In this document: positions 12,901 to 22,158 of the stretch, in pieces
How the letters are laid out: every line of letters starts with the position of its first letter
How positions within the stretch are numbered: position 1 is the first letter of the stretch
NCBI GenBank assembly: GCA_041874725.1
Contig: CP097466.1
Coordinates: 4,216,001 to 4,280,000, forward strand
Source of the DNA: Duganella sp. BuS-21
GTDB lineage: Bacteria > Pseudomonadota > Gammaproteobacteria > Burkholderiales > Burkholderiaceae_D
DNA length: 64,000 bases
Direction: 5' to 3'
The notes under the pieces: generated by a model
The model's input: the letters and a program-made list of their open reading frames with translations, nothing else
The model's database searches: none
Told to the model about the DNA's origin: nothing
Translations under genes and position numbers: made by a program

Positions 12901-14883
12901 GACGGCAACCTGTCCAACAAGCAGGTGGAATTTGCCAAGACCATCCACGGCTCCGGTTCGGACTTGCTGACGCTGATTAACGATATTCTGGACTTGTCGA
13001 AGATCGAATCCGGTACCGTGACGCTGGACGTCTCCGAGTACCGCTTCCAGAACCTGCGCAACTACGTCGACCGCACCTTCCGCCACATGGCCGAGGCCAA
13101 GCACCTGGGCTTCTTCGTGGAGCTGAAGGACAGCCTGCCGACCGCCATGATGACCGATACCACGCGCCTGCAGCAGGTGCTGAAAAACCTGCTGTCGAAC
13201 GCATTCAAGTTCACCACGCACGGCCAGGTGTCGCTGGCCATCAGCCTGGTGAACAGCGGCTTCACCAGCGACCACCCCAACCTGTTGCATGCGGACGCGG
13301 TGCTGTCCTTCGCCGTCAGCGACACCGGAGTCGGCATCGCCGCCGACAAGCTGCAGCTGATTTTCGAAGCGTTCCAGCAGGCCGACGGTTCCACCGCGCG
13401 CAAGTACGGCGGCACGGGCTTGGGCCTGTCGATTTCGCGCGAGCTGGCGCGTCTGCTGGGCGGCGAGATACGGGTGGAATCGGTGGTCGGCAGCGGCTCG
13501 ACCTTCACCCTGTTCCTGCCATACAACCGCGCAGGCTTCATCAACTACGACATGGTGCGCGCGCCGCAAGTGCGCCTGCCGACGCCGGCGCCGCAAGTGG
13601 TGTACACGCCGCCGCCGCACGCCGAACACGACACGCTTGCCAGCGTCAGCGAACTGGATGCCGATCTCAATGAATACAACGGCAGCGACGACCGCGGACT
13701 GGTGGCGCCGGGGGATCCGTCGGTGCTGATCATCGAGGACGACGAGCGCTTCTCGCAGATCGTGCTGGGCTTCGCGCGCGAGAAGAACTTCAAGGGCATC
13801 ATCACCATGCAGGGCGATTCGGCCCTGAGCCTGGCGCGCGACTACCTGCCGTCGGCCATCTTCCTGGACCTGGACCTGCCCGATATCGACGGCTTCACGG
13901 TGCTGGACCGCCTGAAACGCGATCCGAGCACGCGTCACATTCCGGTGCACGTGATGTCCAGCTTGCGCGAGCGTGAGCGCGCGCTGCGCCTGGGCGCCAT
14001 CTCATACCTGAATAAGCCGGTCAGCAGGGAAGCACTGCAGGAAGAATTCAGCCGCATACAGAAGTTCCTGTTGGGCGGCAAACGCAGCCTGCTGGTGGTC
14101 GATGACGAAGCGGCGCAGCGCGATTCCATCATCGCCCTGATCGGCGACGTGGACATCCATATCGTGGCGGTGGAAACCGGCCAGGCCGCGCTGGAAATGC
14201 TGCGCGAACAGCACTTCGACTGCATGGTGCTGGACCTGACGCTGCCCGACATCTCCGGCTTCGACCTGCTGGACATCATCGGCAAGGACGGCTCGCTGCG
14301 CGACCTGCCGATCGTGATCAACACGGCCAAGGACTTGAACCGCAAGGAAGTGGCAAAGCTCAAGCGCTACGCCAAGACCATCGTGATCAAGGATGCGCGC
14401 TCGCCGGAGCGCCTGCTGGACGAGACGGCGCTGTTCCTGCACCGCTCGCAGGCCAGCCTGCCGGAAGCGCAGCGCCGCATGCTGGAAGAGATCCATGCGG
14501 CCGAAGGCGGCCTGGCCGGACGCAAGGTGCTGATCGTCGATGATGACTTGCGCAATATTTTCGCCCTGTCCTCGCTGCTGGAGCGCCAGCAGATGCAGGT
14601 GCTGTTCGCCGAAAACGGCCGCGACGGCATCGAGGTGCTGGAGCGCGATCCGACCATCGAGATCGTCCTGATGGACATCATGATGCCGGAGATGGACGGC
14701 TACGATACGATGCGGGCGATTCGCCGCATCCCGAAATTCAAGTCGCTGCCCATCATTACGCTGACGGCCAAGGCAATGAAGGGCGACCGCGATAAATGTA
14801 TCGCGGCCGGCGCGTCGGACTACATCACCAAGCCGGTCGATGTGGCGCAGTTGCTGTCGCTGATGCGCGTGTGGCTGCACTGA
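9994..14883 (+). CDS. Soluble poly-HAMP hybrid histidine kinase with GAF and three receiver domains
   Basis: This 1629-aa kinase has no membrane segment. The N-terminus (1-150) is HAMP-like. Six tandem units of 92 residues (about 151-702) each hold a HAMP pair built on [22 protein letters not shown] domain (about 720-860), a coiled coil, HisKA (SHELRTP, His949) and HATPase (SNAFKF, GGTGLGL) follow. Three receivers end the protein, with phosphoacceptors Asp1292, Asp1414 and Asp1561. The repeat layout resembles fungal group III (Nik1/Os-1) kinases, in which the HAMP array itself senses osmotic state; that function is not shown here. The SD sequence GAGGA precedes the ATG. The gene overlaps the downstream CheR-like gene by 1 bp. 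Confidence 0.93.
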   Translation: MNNMTDLGEQLDAKVLLSTLMALKKGDFSVRMPSDWVGMAGKIADTLNDIIDTKARMVREVTEVSRVVGREGRLTQRAEMPNTVGGWATIISSVNTLIDDLVRPTSEMARVIGAVAKGDLSQTMSLEVDGHPLKGQYLRAAMTANTMVEQLSSFSSEVTRVAREVGTEGKLGGQAQVKGVAGTWKDLTDSVNSMAGNLTSQVRNIAEVTTAVANGDLSKKITVDVRGEILQLKDTINVMVDQLRSFASEVTRVAREVGTEGKLGGQAYVPGVGGTWKDLTDNVNFMASNLTGQVRNIAAVTTAVANGDLSKKITVDVKGEILELKNTINVMVDQLSSFASEVTRVAREVGTEGKLGGQAQVKGVGGTWKDLTDSVNSMAGNLTGQVRNIAEVTTAVANGDLSKKITVDVKGEILELKNTINVMVDQLNSFASEVTRVAREVGTEGKLGGQANVSGVAGTWKDLTDNVNFMASNLTGQVRNIADVTTAVANGDLSKKITVDVKGEILELKNTINVMVDQLSSFASEVTRVAREVGTEGKLGGQAYVPGVGGTWKDLTDNVNFMASNLTGQVRNIAAVTTAVARGDLSKKITVDVKGEILELKDTINVMVDQLSSFASEVTRVAREVGTEGKLGGQANVSGVAGTWKDLTENVNQLAANLTNQVRAIAEVATAVTRGDLSRSIQVEARGEVSYLKDNINEMIRNLKETTQKNAQQDWLKTNLARFTRLLQGQRDLQAVTKLILSELAPLVSAHHGVFYMMDSGDTDARLRMIASYGYRSSRKLPTSFLPGEGLVGQCALEKVRIWLTDVPRDYIVVSSGLGAAPPTNIVVLPILFEQQVKAVIEIASLDRFTETHLSFLDQLMESIGVVLNTIEANSRTESLLTQSQSLAQELQQTNQELAEKARLLSEQNIEVERKNREVEQAKLALEEKATQLALSSKYKSEFLANMSHELRTPLNSLLILAQQLGDNPDGNLSNKQVEFAKTIHGSGSDLLTLINDILDLSKIESGTVTLDVSEYRFQNLRNYVDRTFRHMAEAKHLGFFVELKDSLPTAMMTDTTRLQQVLKNLLSNAFKFTTHGQVSLAISLVNSGFTSDHPNLLHADAVLSFAVSDTGVGIAADKLQLIFEAFQQADGSTARKYGGTGLGLSISRELARLLGGEIRVESVVGSGSTFTLFLPYNRAGFINYDMVRAPQVRLPTPAPQVVYTPPPHAEHDTLASVSELDADLNEYNGSDDRGLVAPGDPSVLIIEDDERFSQIVLGFAREKNFKGIITMQGDSALSLARDYLPSAIFLDLDLPDIDGFTVLDRLKRDPSTRHIPVHVMSSLRERERALRLGAISYLNKPVSREALQEEFSRIQKFLLGGKRSLLVVDDEAAQRDSIIALIGDVDIHIVAVETGQAALEMLREQHFDCMVLDLTLPDISGFDLLDIIGKDGSLRDLPIVINTAKDLNRKEVAKLKRYAKTIVIKDARSPERLLDETALFLHRSQASLPEAQRRMLEEIHAAEGGLAGRKVLIVDDDLRNIFALSSLLERQQMQVLFAENGRDGIEVLERDPTIEIVLMDIMMPEMDGYDTMRAIRRIPKFKSLPIITLTAKAMKGDRDKCIAAGASDYITKPVDVAQLLSLMRVWLH
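10444..12099 (+). repeat. Six tandem 276-bp HAMP-coding repeats
   Basis: Units begin near 10444, 10720, 10996, 11272, 11548 and 11824, an exact 276-bp period (92 codons). Long stretches are nearly identical even at third codon positions. The variable loop alternates among three types (QVKG, YVPG, NVSG) in the order A-B-A-C-B-C. This suggests recent duplication or gene conversion. The antisense strand stays open across the array as a by-product of codon use. Confidence 0.92.
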
Positions 14884-15833
14884 TGTCGTCGATTTTCGCT
14901 TCCATCAGGGCTGCGCTGTCGGGCGAACCGTCCGCGCAACCGCCACCCGATCAGACCACGCCGCCGGCGCCGGTCGGCGTCTCCACCGATGCCGCCGTGC
15001 GCCGTCACTCGCCATCCTCGGTCGAGGAACTGGAACTGGAGCTGCTGCTGGAGGCCTTGTTCCAGTGCCATGGCTACGATTTTCGCGGCTACGAGCGTTC
15101 CGTGGTGGCGGCCAAGGTGCAGGCGCTACGCGCGGAGCTGGAGCTGCCCACAATCTCGGCCCTGCAGTCGCGCGTGCTGCATGACGACGAGACCTACAAC
15201 GCCCTGCTGCGCGCGCTCTACGTCAAGCCGGCGCTGATGTTCGACGACGCGCAGGAGGTGTCGATGCTGCGCCTGTCGCTAGGCGTGTGTTTGCACGGCG
15301 CCGCCCTGCCGCGCGTCTGGCTGGCAGATTGCGCCGGCGCGCAGCAGGCCTGGACCCTGGCCATCCTGCTGGAACAGGAGCAGCTGGCGCCGCGCACGGA
15401 AATCTACGCCACCGTGGCCAGCGACGCCATGCTGTCCGAGGCGCAGCAGGCCAGCCTGCCGATGACGCGGCTGAGCGAGCTGCAGGCGAACTACATCCGC
15501 AGCGGCGGCGTCGGCAAGTTGATCGATTATTTCGAGGTCAGCGAGGACGGGCTGCATGCGGTGCTCAAGCCGCACCTGAACAGCCGCATCACGTGGGCGC
15601 AATACAATCTGGTGACGGATGCCTCGTTCAATGAGTTCCAGATGATTTTGGGTCATCGCGCATTGCCGGACTTCGGCCCGGCGCTGCACCGGCGCGTGCT
15701 GCAGCTGTTCGACGACAGCCTGGTCCCCTTCGGCACGCTGGCGCTGGACCAGCCGCTGGACGACCACGACCCGCTGTCGCGCCACTACAAACCGCTGCTG
15801 GCGCACCAGACCTGGTACAAGCGCATCGCCTGA
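14883..15833 (+). CDS. CheR-like methyltransferase-fold protein, probably catalytically inactive
   Basis: The 316-aa product has the CheR N-terminal helical domain (ELELLLEALFQCHGYDFRGY) followed by a Rossmann-type domain of CheR length and layout. The key motifs are degraded. The SAM-binding loop, normally AGCSTGEEPYS, reads ADCAGAQQAWT, and the late CRNVLIYF motif reads GHRALPDF. The fold is probably kept while methyl transfer is lost. It starts at ATG 14883, 1 bp inside the upstream kinase stop, so it is translationally coupled to it. No CheB or chemoreceptor gene is nearby. A role as a partner of the poly-HAMP kinase is inference. Confidence 0.78.
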   Translation: MSSIFASIRAALSGEPSAQPPPDQTTPPAPVGVSTDAAVRRHSPSSVEELELELLLEALFQCHGYDFRGYERSVVAAKVQALRAELELPTISALQSRVLHDDETYNALLRALYVKPALMFDDAQEVSMLRLSLGVCLHGAALPRVWLADCAGAQQAWTLAILLEQEQLAPRTEIYATVASDAMLSEAQQASLPMTRLSELQANYIRSGGVGKLIDYFEVSEDGLHAVLKPHLNSRITWAQYNLVTDASFNEFQMILGHRALPDFGPALHRRVLQLFDDSLVPFGTLALDQPLDDHDPLSRHYKPLLAHQTWYKRIA

Positions 15834-15838
15834 AAACC

Positions 15839-15883
15839 TGTCATTCCCGCTTTCGCGGCGGTCCGCCGATGCGGAATGACGGT
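15839..15883. repeat. REP-like palindrome
   Basis: An inverted repeat, GTCATTCCCGC ... GCGGAATGAC, in the short gap between the convergent CheR-like and GST genes. It is related to the REP-like elements near 37968, 55191 and 63353 in this window and may also act as a bidirectional terminator. Confidence 0.7.
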
Positions 15884-15888
15884 GGCGA

Positions 15889-16509
15889 CTACCCGGCCGC
15901 GCTGGGGCGTTCGGCGATGCGGTCGCGCCACGCCTGAAGGTGCGGCATACCCTCCTGCCCGGGCCGGAACTTCATCAGCCCGCGCCCGAACTCCAGCGCG
16001 CAAAACGCCGTGATGTCGGCAATCGTGAAACGCTGCCCGGCCACAAAGGGCTGCGCTGCCAGCGTCTGATCCAGCCAGCGCGCGGTCTCGCGCATCCTCT
16101 CGCCCTGCACCGCGCCATACTCGGGAAACTGCGGCTGTTCCAGCGCCGCCAAACCCGGATGCGTATGCCGCACACAATTGGCGATGCCATAGAACAGATG
16201 CAGCTCCACGCGGCGGTCGGCCATTTCGATGAAAGCGCGTTCGTCGTAACCCTCGCCCATCAGGTTCGGCTCCGGCGCATAGCCTTCCAGCCAGCTGCAG
16301 ATGGCGCGCGTTTCGCACAGGATGCGGCCATCATCAAGTTCCAGCGCCGGCACGCGGCCGAAGGGATTGCGGGCCAGGTACTCGGCGCTGCGATGCTCGC
16401 CGCCGCCCAGATCGATCACCACCTGTTCAATCTCGGCCAGGCCTTTCTCGGCAATGAACATAGAGACGCGGCGCGGATTCGGCGCCCGCAGGGAAGTGTA
16501 GAGTTTCAT
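15889..16509 (-). CDS. Glutathione S-transferase family protein
   Basis: A cytosolic GST of 206 aa. The N-terminal thioredoxin-fold domain starts [15 protein letters not shown] and carries the cis-proline loop ([11 protein letters not shown]) and the glutathione-binding ETRAI segment. An all-helical C-terminal domain follows, with the FTIADITAF motif that typifies GST helix 6. It probably conjugates or reduces electrophilic substrates with glutathione; the substrate cannot be read from the sequence. It overlaps the upstream GST gene by 4 bp (ATGA), so the two form an operon. The two proteins belong to different GST subfamilies rather than being a recent duplication. Confidence 0.9.
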   Translation of the reverse strand: MKLYTSLRAPNPRRVSMFIAEKGLAEIEQVVIDLGGGEHRSAEYLARNPFGRVPALELDDGRILCETRAICSWLEGYAPEPNLMGEGYDERAFIEMADRRVELHLFYGIANCVRHTHPGLAALEQPQFPEYGAVQGERMRETARWLDQTLAAQPFVAGQRFTIADITAFCALEFGRGLMKFRPGQEGMPHLQAWRDRIAERPSAAG

Positions 16510-17174
16510 CGCGATTGTCCCGTCTCCAGCATGGTGCGCGCGGTGGTGGGATCGGGACGCTCGGCGCGCGGCGGCAGGATGATGCCGCGCTTGACCGCCG
16601 GCCGTTCGGCGATGGCCGCGATCCAGCGCTGCAGATGCGGCAGGTCGTCCACCGTGACGCCCGACCAGTTATGCGTCTGCACCCAGGCCCAGTTGGCGAT
16701 GTCGGCGATCGAGTAATCGCCGGCCAGGTATTCGTGCCAGGCCAGATGCGCATCCAGCACGCGGAACAGGCGCTTGCTCTCGCCCTGATAGCGGTCGATG
16801 GCCGGCTGGATCTTCTCCGGGAAGTAGCGATGGAAGACGTTGGCCTGGCCCATCATCGGACCGATGCCGCCCATCTGGAACATCAGCCACTGCATCACCT
16901 GCGAGCGGCCCTTGAAATCGGTGGGCATCAGCTCACCGGTCTTCTCCGCCAGGTAGACCAGAATGGCGCCCGACTCGAACACCGCGAAGTTGTCCTCCGA
17001 GCGGTCGACGATCGCCGGAATGCGGCCGTTGGGATTCAGCGCCAGGAACCACGGCTCCTTCTGTTCGCCGGCGGCCAGGTCCAGCACGTGCAGCGTATAG
17101 ACCAGTTCCAGCTCCTCCAGCGCGATGGAGATTTTATGGCCGTTGGGCGTGGCGGCCGTGTAAAGATCGATCAT
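16506..17174 (-). CDS. Glutathione S-transferase, YfcG/Ure2p-like (nu class)
   Basis: The 222-aa product starts [21 protein letters not shown]; the TPNGHK segment is the active-site signature of YfcG/YghU-type nu-class GSTs. Members bind glutathione and reduce disulfides rather than conjugating it. The glutathione loop (NGRIPAIVD), the [12 protein letters not shown] block and the C-terminal [10 protein letters not shown] motif are present. It is the first gene of a two-gene leftward operon with the other GST. Divergent transcription from the M1 aminopeptidase leaves about 120 bp for both promoters. A disulfide-bond oxidoreductase role is inferred from family only. Confidence 0.88.
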   Translation of the reverse strand: MIDLYTAATPNGHKISIALEELELVYTLHVLDLAAGEQKEPWFLALNPNGRIPAIVDRSEDNFAVFESGAILVYLAEKTGELMPTDFKGRSQVMQWLMFQMGGIGPMMGQANVFHRYFPEKIQPAIDRYQGESKRLFRVLDAHLAWHEYLAGDYSIADIANWAWVQTHNWSGVTVDDLPHLQRWIAAIAERPAVKRGIILPPRAERPDPTTARTMLETGQSR

Positions 17175-17296
17175 GTCTCAGCCTTTGCTTTTTATGGGCG
17201 TAGCACGATCATATCCGTATTTGGGATTTGACAGCGCCGGCACGACACCGTAGATTGCTCTCTTGCCCACAAGGCCACACATCAAAAAGGATATGC

Positions 17297-19948
17297 ATGA
17301 AACGCAGCTTGATTTCGCTCGCCATCATCGCGGCGCTGGGATTATCCGTCACAGCCCCTACCCTTGCCGCCGCCAAGGCCGAGCAAACCACCCAGCTGCC
17401 GCGCAACGCCGTGCCGACGCACTACGCCGTATCGCTGACACCCGACGCGGCCAACAGCAGCTTCAGCGCCAGCGCCACGATCGCGCTCGATGTCAAGCAA
17501 GCCACCAGCAGCCTGACGCTGCATGCCGCCGACCTGAAATTCAGTGTCGCCGCCATCAGCGCCGGTCCGGGCCAGGCGCCGCGCGCGGCCGCCAGGATCG
17601 CGGTGGACGCGGACAAGCAAACCGCCACCTTCCATTTCGCCGACACGCTCAAGCCGGGCCACTACCAGCTGAAACTCGATTACACCGGCGTGATCGGCAC
17701 CCAGGCCGCCGGCCTGTTCTCGCTGGACTACCAGAACGGCGGCGCCAACAAGCGCGCCCTGTACACCCAGTTTGAAAACTCGGATGCGCGCCGCGTGATC
17801 CCGTCGTGGGATGAGCCGTTCTACAAAGCCACCTTCGCGCTGGAAGCGACCATCCCGGCCGGCCAGATGGCGGTGTCCAACATGCCGCTCACTTCCACCA
17901 CCAAGCTGGCCGACGGCCGCGAACTGGTGCGCTTCGCCACCTCGCCGAAGATGTCGACCTATCTGCTGTTCTTCGGCCTCGGCGAATTCGAGCGCGCCAC
18001 CACGATGGTGGACGGCGTGGAACTGGGCGTGGTCACGCAAAAAGGTGCGCTGAACCAGGCGCAGTTCGCGCTCGACTCCTCGCGCGACGTGCTACGCGAG
18101 TACAACCACTACTTCGGCGTGAAATACCCGCTGCCGAAGCTGGACAACGTCGCCGCGCCGGGCCGCAGCCAGTTCTTCGGCGCGATGGAAAACTGGGGAG
18201 CCATCTTCACCTTCGAATACGCCATGCTGCTCGATCCGCGTACCGCCACGCAATCGGACAAGGAAACCTCCTTCCTGGTGGCCGGTCACGAAATCGCCCA
18301 CCAATGGTTCGGCAATCTGGTCACCATGTCCTGGTGGGACGACTTGTGGCTGAACGAAGGCTTCGCCTCCTGGATGGAGTCCCGCACCACGGCACGCCTG
18401 CACCCTGAATGGAATTGGGGACTGCGCGCCGTCGACACGCGCGAAAGCGCGATGGAGCGCGATGCGCTGGCCACCACCCACCCGGTAGTGCAGCGCATCG
18501 CCACTGTGGAGCAGGCCAGCCAGGCCTTCGACTCGATCACCTACAGCAAGGGCGAAGCAGTAATCCGCATGCTGGAAAACTATGTCGGCGAAGAGGCCTG
18601 GCGCAACGGCGTACGCAGCTACATCGCCAAGCACGCCTACGGCAACACGGTCTCCGACGACTTGTGGCGCGAAGTGGAGAAAGCCGCGCACAAACCGGTG
18701 ACCGCGATCGCGCACGACTTCACGCTGCAGCCGGGCGTGCCGCTGATCCGCGTGGCGGACGCAGTCTGCAAGAACGGCAAGACCAGCGTCCAGCTGACGC
18801 AGGGCGAATACAGCAAGGACCAGGAAAGCAAAAAACCGCTGAGCTGGCGCGTGCCGGTGATCGCGAAGACCGTCGGCGGCGCCGAGGTGCGCACGGTGGT
18901 CAACGGCGGCAAGGCCGGCATGACGCTGCCCGGTTGCGGCGCGGTGCTGGTCAACGCCGGCCAGAGCGGCTACTACCGCACGCTGTACGCGCCCAAGGCC
19001 TTCGCAGCGTTGGCGAACGGTTTCGCCACGCTGCCCGCCATCGACCAACTGGGTCTGCTGGCAGACAGCTGGACCTTGGGCCTGGCCGGCCTGATGCCGG
19101 CGTCGAGCTTTATGGCGCTGGCCGACAGCACGCCACAGGACGCCGCACCGCAAGTGTGGCAGCGCATTGCGGTGGTGCTGTCCGACCTGCACGACAGTTA
19201 TGAAGCCAAGCCGGAACAACGCGCGGCGCTGGACCGCTACGCGCGTGCGCGCCTGGCGCCGGTGCTGGCCCGCATCGGTTGGAACGCGGGCAAGGACGAA
19301 GCGGCGCCGGTGGCCAATCTGCGCGAGACGCTGATCAGCGCCTTGGGCAAGGTCGGCGACGAAGGCGTGCTCGCCGAAGCGCGCCGCCGCTACGCCGCAT
19401 CGTCCACCGACAAGGATGCGATGCCGGCGGCGTTACGCCGCCCTATCCTGGCGGTGATCGCCGCCAGCGCCGATGCCGCGACCTGGGAGCAGCTGCGCGC
19501 CAGCGCCGAGGCCGAGCAGTCCAGCATGATCAAGGCCGAGCTGTATGACCTGCTGGGCGCCGCCAGGGACAAGGCGCTGGCGCAGCGCGCGCTGGAACTG
19601 GCGTTGACCGAGCAACCCGGCGCCACCGCCAGCGCTTCCATCGTCAGCCATGTGGCAGACAGCCATCCGGATCTGGCATTCGACTTCGCAGTTGCCCATC
19701 GCGAGCAGATCGACAAGAAGATCGACAGCGGTTCGCGCAGCCGTTATTTCCCGGGACTGGGCGGACGATCCGCCGATCCGGCCATGGTGGGCAAGCTGCG
19801 GGCATACGCCAAACAGTACCTGCCGGCGGAGGCGCAAGGCGACGCCAAGACCGCCATCGCCGCGATCGAATACCGCATCAAGGTGCGCAGCAAGCGCCTG
19901 CGGCAGATCGACGCATGGCTGGCGAAACATGGGCAGCACGGCGGCTAG
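17297..19948 (+). CDS. Exported M1-family zinc aminopeptidase
   Basis: This 883-aa metallopeptidase removes N-terminal residues from peptides. The N-terminal signal peptide (MKRSLISLAIIAALGLSV, cleavage near APTLAAA) indicates export. The exopeptidase motif GAMEN is at 295-299. The zinc site is HEIAH at 331-335 with the third ligand Glu354 in NEGFAS, exactly the HEXXH-x18-E spacing. An ERAP1-like helical C-terminal domain follows. ATG 17297 is chosen because it begins the signal peptide and follows AAAAAGG at 17284; an in-frame GTG/ATG further upstream would destroy the signal peptide. It is monocistronic and followed by a hairpin. Confidence 0.94.
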   Translation: MKRSLISLAIIAALGLSVTAPTLAAAKAEQTTQLPRNAVPTHYAVSLTPDAANSSFSASATIALDVKQATSSLTLHAADLKFSVAAISAGPGQAPRAAARIAVDADKQTATFHFADTLKPGHYQLKLDYTGVIGTQAAGLFSLDYQNGGANKRALYTQFENSDARRVIPSWDEPFYKATFALEATIPAGQMAVSNMPLTSTTKLADGRELVRFATSPKMSTYLLFFGLGEFERATTMVDGVELGVVTQKGALNQAQFALDSSRDVLREYNHYFGVKYPLPKLDNVAAPGRSQFFGAMENWGAIFTFEYAMLLDPRTATQSDKETSFLVAGHEIAHQWFGNLVTMSWWDDLWLNEGFASWMESRTTARLHPEWNWGLRAVDTRESAMERDALATTHPVVQRIATVEQASQAFDSITYSKGEAVIRMLENYVGEEAWRNGVRSYIAKHAYGNTVSDDLWREVEKAAHKPVTAIAHDFTLQPGVPLIRVADAVCKNGKTSVQLTQGEYSKDQESKKPLSWRVPVIAKTVGGAEVRTVVNGGKAGMTLPGCGAVLVNAGQSGYYRTLYAPKAFAALANGFATLPAIDQLGLLADSWTLGLAGLMPASSFMALADSTPQDAAPQVWQRIAVVLSDLHDSYEAKPEQRAALDRYARARLAPVLARIGWNAGKDEAAPVANLRETLISALGKVGDEGVLAEARRRYAASSTDKDAMPAALRRPILAVIAASADAATWEQLRASAEAEQSSMIKAELYDLLGAARDKALAQRALELALTEQPGATASASIVSHVADSHPDLAFDFAVAHREQIDKKIDSGSRSRYFPGLGGRSADPAMVGKLRAYAKQYLPAEAQGDAKTAIAAIEYRIKVRSKRLRQIDAWLAKHGQHGG

Positions 19949-19956
19949 GCAAAAAA

Positions 19957-19986
19957 AACCAGCATCATCGTGAGATGGTGCTGGTT
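19957..19986. terminator. Hairpin downstream of the aminopeptidase gene
   Basis: AACCAGCATCATC, a GTGA loop, then GATGGTGCTGGTT: a 13-bp stem with one G-U pair. The run of A bases lies on the left flank, so the U-tract would be on leftward transcripts. For the rightward gene it is a strong hairpin without a U-run. Confidence 0.65.
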
Positions 19987-20331
19987 GCAAAACGCTCGAG
20001 AGCGTGGGGATGTTCGGTTGTCCGGCGACGTTTGTTTTTCTTGGGTGTCGTCTGAACTGAATTTGTGCCGGGCTTTACGGTCCGGCAACCGGGCGCTGGC
20101 TTTAACCTCGCGCTATGGGATGTACTTTGCCATTGATCGACAAGTACAGGCTTAGAACTTCATTAAAAAAGCTTAACGGCGGGTTCAGGAGGGATTGGTG
20201 CCGGTGTTTCAGGCCACCGGCCAGCCTGCTGAGCTATGCTTCATGGATTCCCGTACCATCTTGGGCGCGGGGCCAGGTAAAGCATGCTGTCGCCAGCGCA
20301 GGCGATAATAAATGGACAATATGACGGCCAA
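19987..20331. other. Intergenic region, no gene recognised
   Basis: About 345 bp between the aminopeptidase and the YceI lipoprotein. Short open frames exist on both strands, but none has a credible ribosome site or family resemblance. A GCCGG/CCGGC inverted pair lies near 20068. The promoter of the lipoprotein gene should be in the right-hand part. Confidence 0.5.
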
Positions 20332-21081
20332 ATGACGCACACAAAATTTATCGTTTTCACCATCGCCAGCCTGCTGCTGGGCGCCTGTTCGCAGCTGCCG
20401 GCATCGGCACCTGAAACTGCGCCTGAAACTGCGTCGACCACCACGCCAGTCGCTACGCCGGCCACACGGACGCAGACGCCGGCACGAACGCTCGCACTGG
20501 CAAAACCGCCTGCACCCGCAGCGGTGCCTGCCGCACCAGCCACGGGCAAGCAGCTGCAGATCGACAGCGCCGGTTCGCTGATCGTCGTCACGGTGCGGCG
20601 CAGCGGCATGCTGGCGCGGCTGGGCCATGACCACGTAGTGGCCAGCCATGCGATCACCGGCACGGTCTCGCCATCGCAAAACCGCGCCGATTTCACCTTC
20701 CGTCTCGACCAGATGAAAATCGATGAAGCTGACCTACGCCAGGTCGCAGGCCTGGAGAAGCAGCCATCGGCGGACGCCATCGCTGGAACGCGGCAAAACA
20801 TGCTGACCAAGGTGCTGGACGCGGAACGCTATCCGCTGGTAAGCGTGCAGGCGAAGCGCAGCGCCGCCGGCCAGCCGCTGCAAGTCGCCATCACGCTGCA
20901 CGGCGTCACGCGCACGCTGTCGGTTCCCGTCGATCTGCGCGAGGAAAACGGTACAGTGGCGGTCAAGGGCGCATTCACCCTGAAGCAAAGCGACTTTGGC
21001 ATCGCCCCATTCTCCGTCATGGCCGGCGCTTTGTCCGTGCAAGACCAACTGGAATTGCGCTTCGACCTGAAGGCCAAATAG
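20332..21081 (+). CDS. YceI-domain lipoprotein
   Basis: The 249-aa precursor begins MTHTKFIVFTIASLLLGAC; the lipobox LLGAC makes Cys19 the likely lipidated residue. A low-complexity Thr/Ala/Pro linker follows (about 25-70). The C-terminal YceI-like beta-barrel domain (about 80-249) contains GHDHVVASHAITG and the VTLHGVTRTLSVPV-type strand pair that marks the family. YceI proteins bind isoprenoid-type lipids in the periplasm; the ligand here is unknown. ATG 20332 is preferred over an upstream ATG because it begins the lipoprotein signal directly. It stands alone. A second, non-lipidated YceI protein is encoded at 37201. Confidence 0.85.
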   Translation: MTHTKFIVFTIASLLLGACSQLPASAPETAPETASTTTPVATPATRTQTPARTLALAKPPAPAAVPAAPATGKQLQIDSAGSLIVVTVRRSGMLARLGHDHVVASHAITGTVSPSQNRADFTFRLDQMKIDEADLRQVAGLEKQPSADAIAGTRQNMLTKVLDAERYPLVSVQAKRSAAGQPLQVAITLHGVTRTLSVPVDLREENGTVAVKGAFTLKQSDFGIAPFSVMAGALSVQDQLELRFDLKAK

Positions 21082-21170
21082 AAAAAGGTTCTTCACGGGC
21101 TATCGGGCAACGCGGTTTGGGATGCTTAGTTGGCGACGCAACAGTCGCCTTTAACAGCACCCCGGACGAA

Positions 21171-21197
21171 AGGGTCACCCCGAGGGGGTCTGACCCT
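21171..21197 (+). terminator. Possible hairpin after the YceI lipoprotein gene
   Basis: AGGGTCA and CCCC pair with GGGG and TGACCCT around a short loop, about 90 bp past the stop codon. There is no U-run, so this is only a candidate. The rest of 21082-21290 shows no gene. Confidence 0.4.
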
Positions 21198-21290
21198 GGC
21201 CGCAGCGGTGTGCGGGTTGGGTTAGTGCCGCGTGCTTTTAAAGCGACAAGCAACGTCAACCCCGTCTTCCCCCGCCAACCGCGATGAACC

Positions 21291-21325
21291 AAAAAAAAAC
21301 CCGCTGCACTTTGTAAGTGCTGCGG
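21291..21325 (-). terminator. Rho-independent terminator for the LysE-family gene
   Basis: On the minus strand a hairpin of CCCGCAGCACT and AGTGCAGCGGG (one mismatch) is followed by a run of nine T residues. It lies about 110 bp beyond the end of the leftward exporter gene and has the classic stem plus U-tract form. Confidence 0.8.
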
Positions 21326-21437
21326 GCGGAAGGTTTCAAATCGGGAGAGACTTGAAAGAGCAAAGCCAGTATCGCAGCCATGCATGACGCGATGATGACA
21401 TCGCCCCCTCACGAAAAAAAATTTTAGCGCGCGAAGC

Positions 21438-22067
21438 TCAGCGTACGAAAATCAGGCGCAGGCCGAGACCCACGAAGATCGTACCGGCCACGCGATCCAT
21501 CCACTTGCCGGCGCTTGGCGTGCGGTTGATCCACGTCCCAACGGCGCCCGAGAAGTAGCCCAGCAAACCAAACAGCACCACTGCCTGCGCCGTGAACAGC
21601 AAGCCCAGTTGCGCGGTTTGCCAGCCGGCGTCACCGCGCTCCGCCACCACGAACTGCGGCAGGAACGACAGGAAGAACAACACCACCTTCGGATTGATCG
21701 CATTCGCGAACAGGCCTTTGGTGAACAACTTGAGCAAACTTTCATCGGGCAAGCCGGCACCTTCCACGCGCGCGCCGCCACGGCTGCGCAAGGCGCCGTA
21801 TCCGAGCCAGATCAGATACAGGCCGCCCAATATCTTCAAGGCGCCAAACGCCATCGGCGAGGCTTTGATCAACGCCCCCACGCCCAGCGTCGCCAGCACG
21901 GTGTGACTCAGGCAGCCCAACGCACAGCCCAGGCCAAACATCATGCCCTGGCGCCGCCCGCGCGACATGCCGACGCTGAGCACCATCAGATTATCGGGGC
22001 CGGGCGAAATCGTGATCAGCAGCGCGGCGCTGAGAAATCCTATGAACTGTTCTGGTGAGATTAGCAA
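21438..22067 (-). CDS. LysE/RhtB-family amino acid exporter
   Basis: The 209-aa integral membrane protein has about six hydrophobic helices and the family signature ITISPGPDNLMVLSVGMSRGRRQGMMFGLG near residues 18-47. The GCALGCLSHT segment and a Gly-rich helix before GLYLIWLGYGALRSRGG are also typical. The family exports amino acids or homoserine lactones; the substrate here is unknown. It is transcribed divergently from the 7TM hybrid kinase, with less than 100 bp between starts, and ends at a clear rho-independent terminator. It is a single-gene unit. Confidence 0.92.
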   Translation of the reverse strand: MLISPEQFIGFLSAALLITISPGPDNLMVLSVGMSRGRRQGMMFGLGCALGCLSHTVLATLGVGALIKASPMAFGALKILGGLYLIWLGYGALRSRGGARVEGAGLPDESLLKLFTKGLFANAINPKVVLFFLSFLPQFVVAERGDAGWQTAQLGLLFTAQAVVLFGLLGYFSGAVGTWINRTPSAGKWMDRVAGTIFVGLGLRLIFVR

Positions 22068-22158
22068 AATGATTTCCTATGGCGCAAAGCCGCCATCATA
22101 CCAAACGGTTAAGTTCTCGTTTAAAATGATCAGCACCGTCACGAATGAGCCAGCGAGC

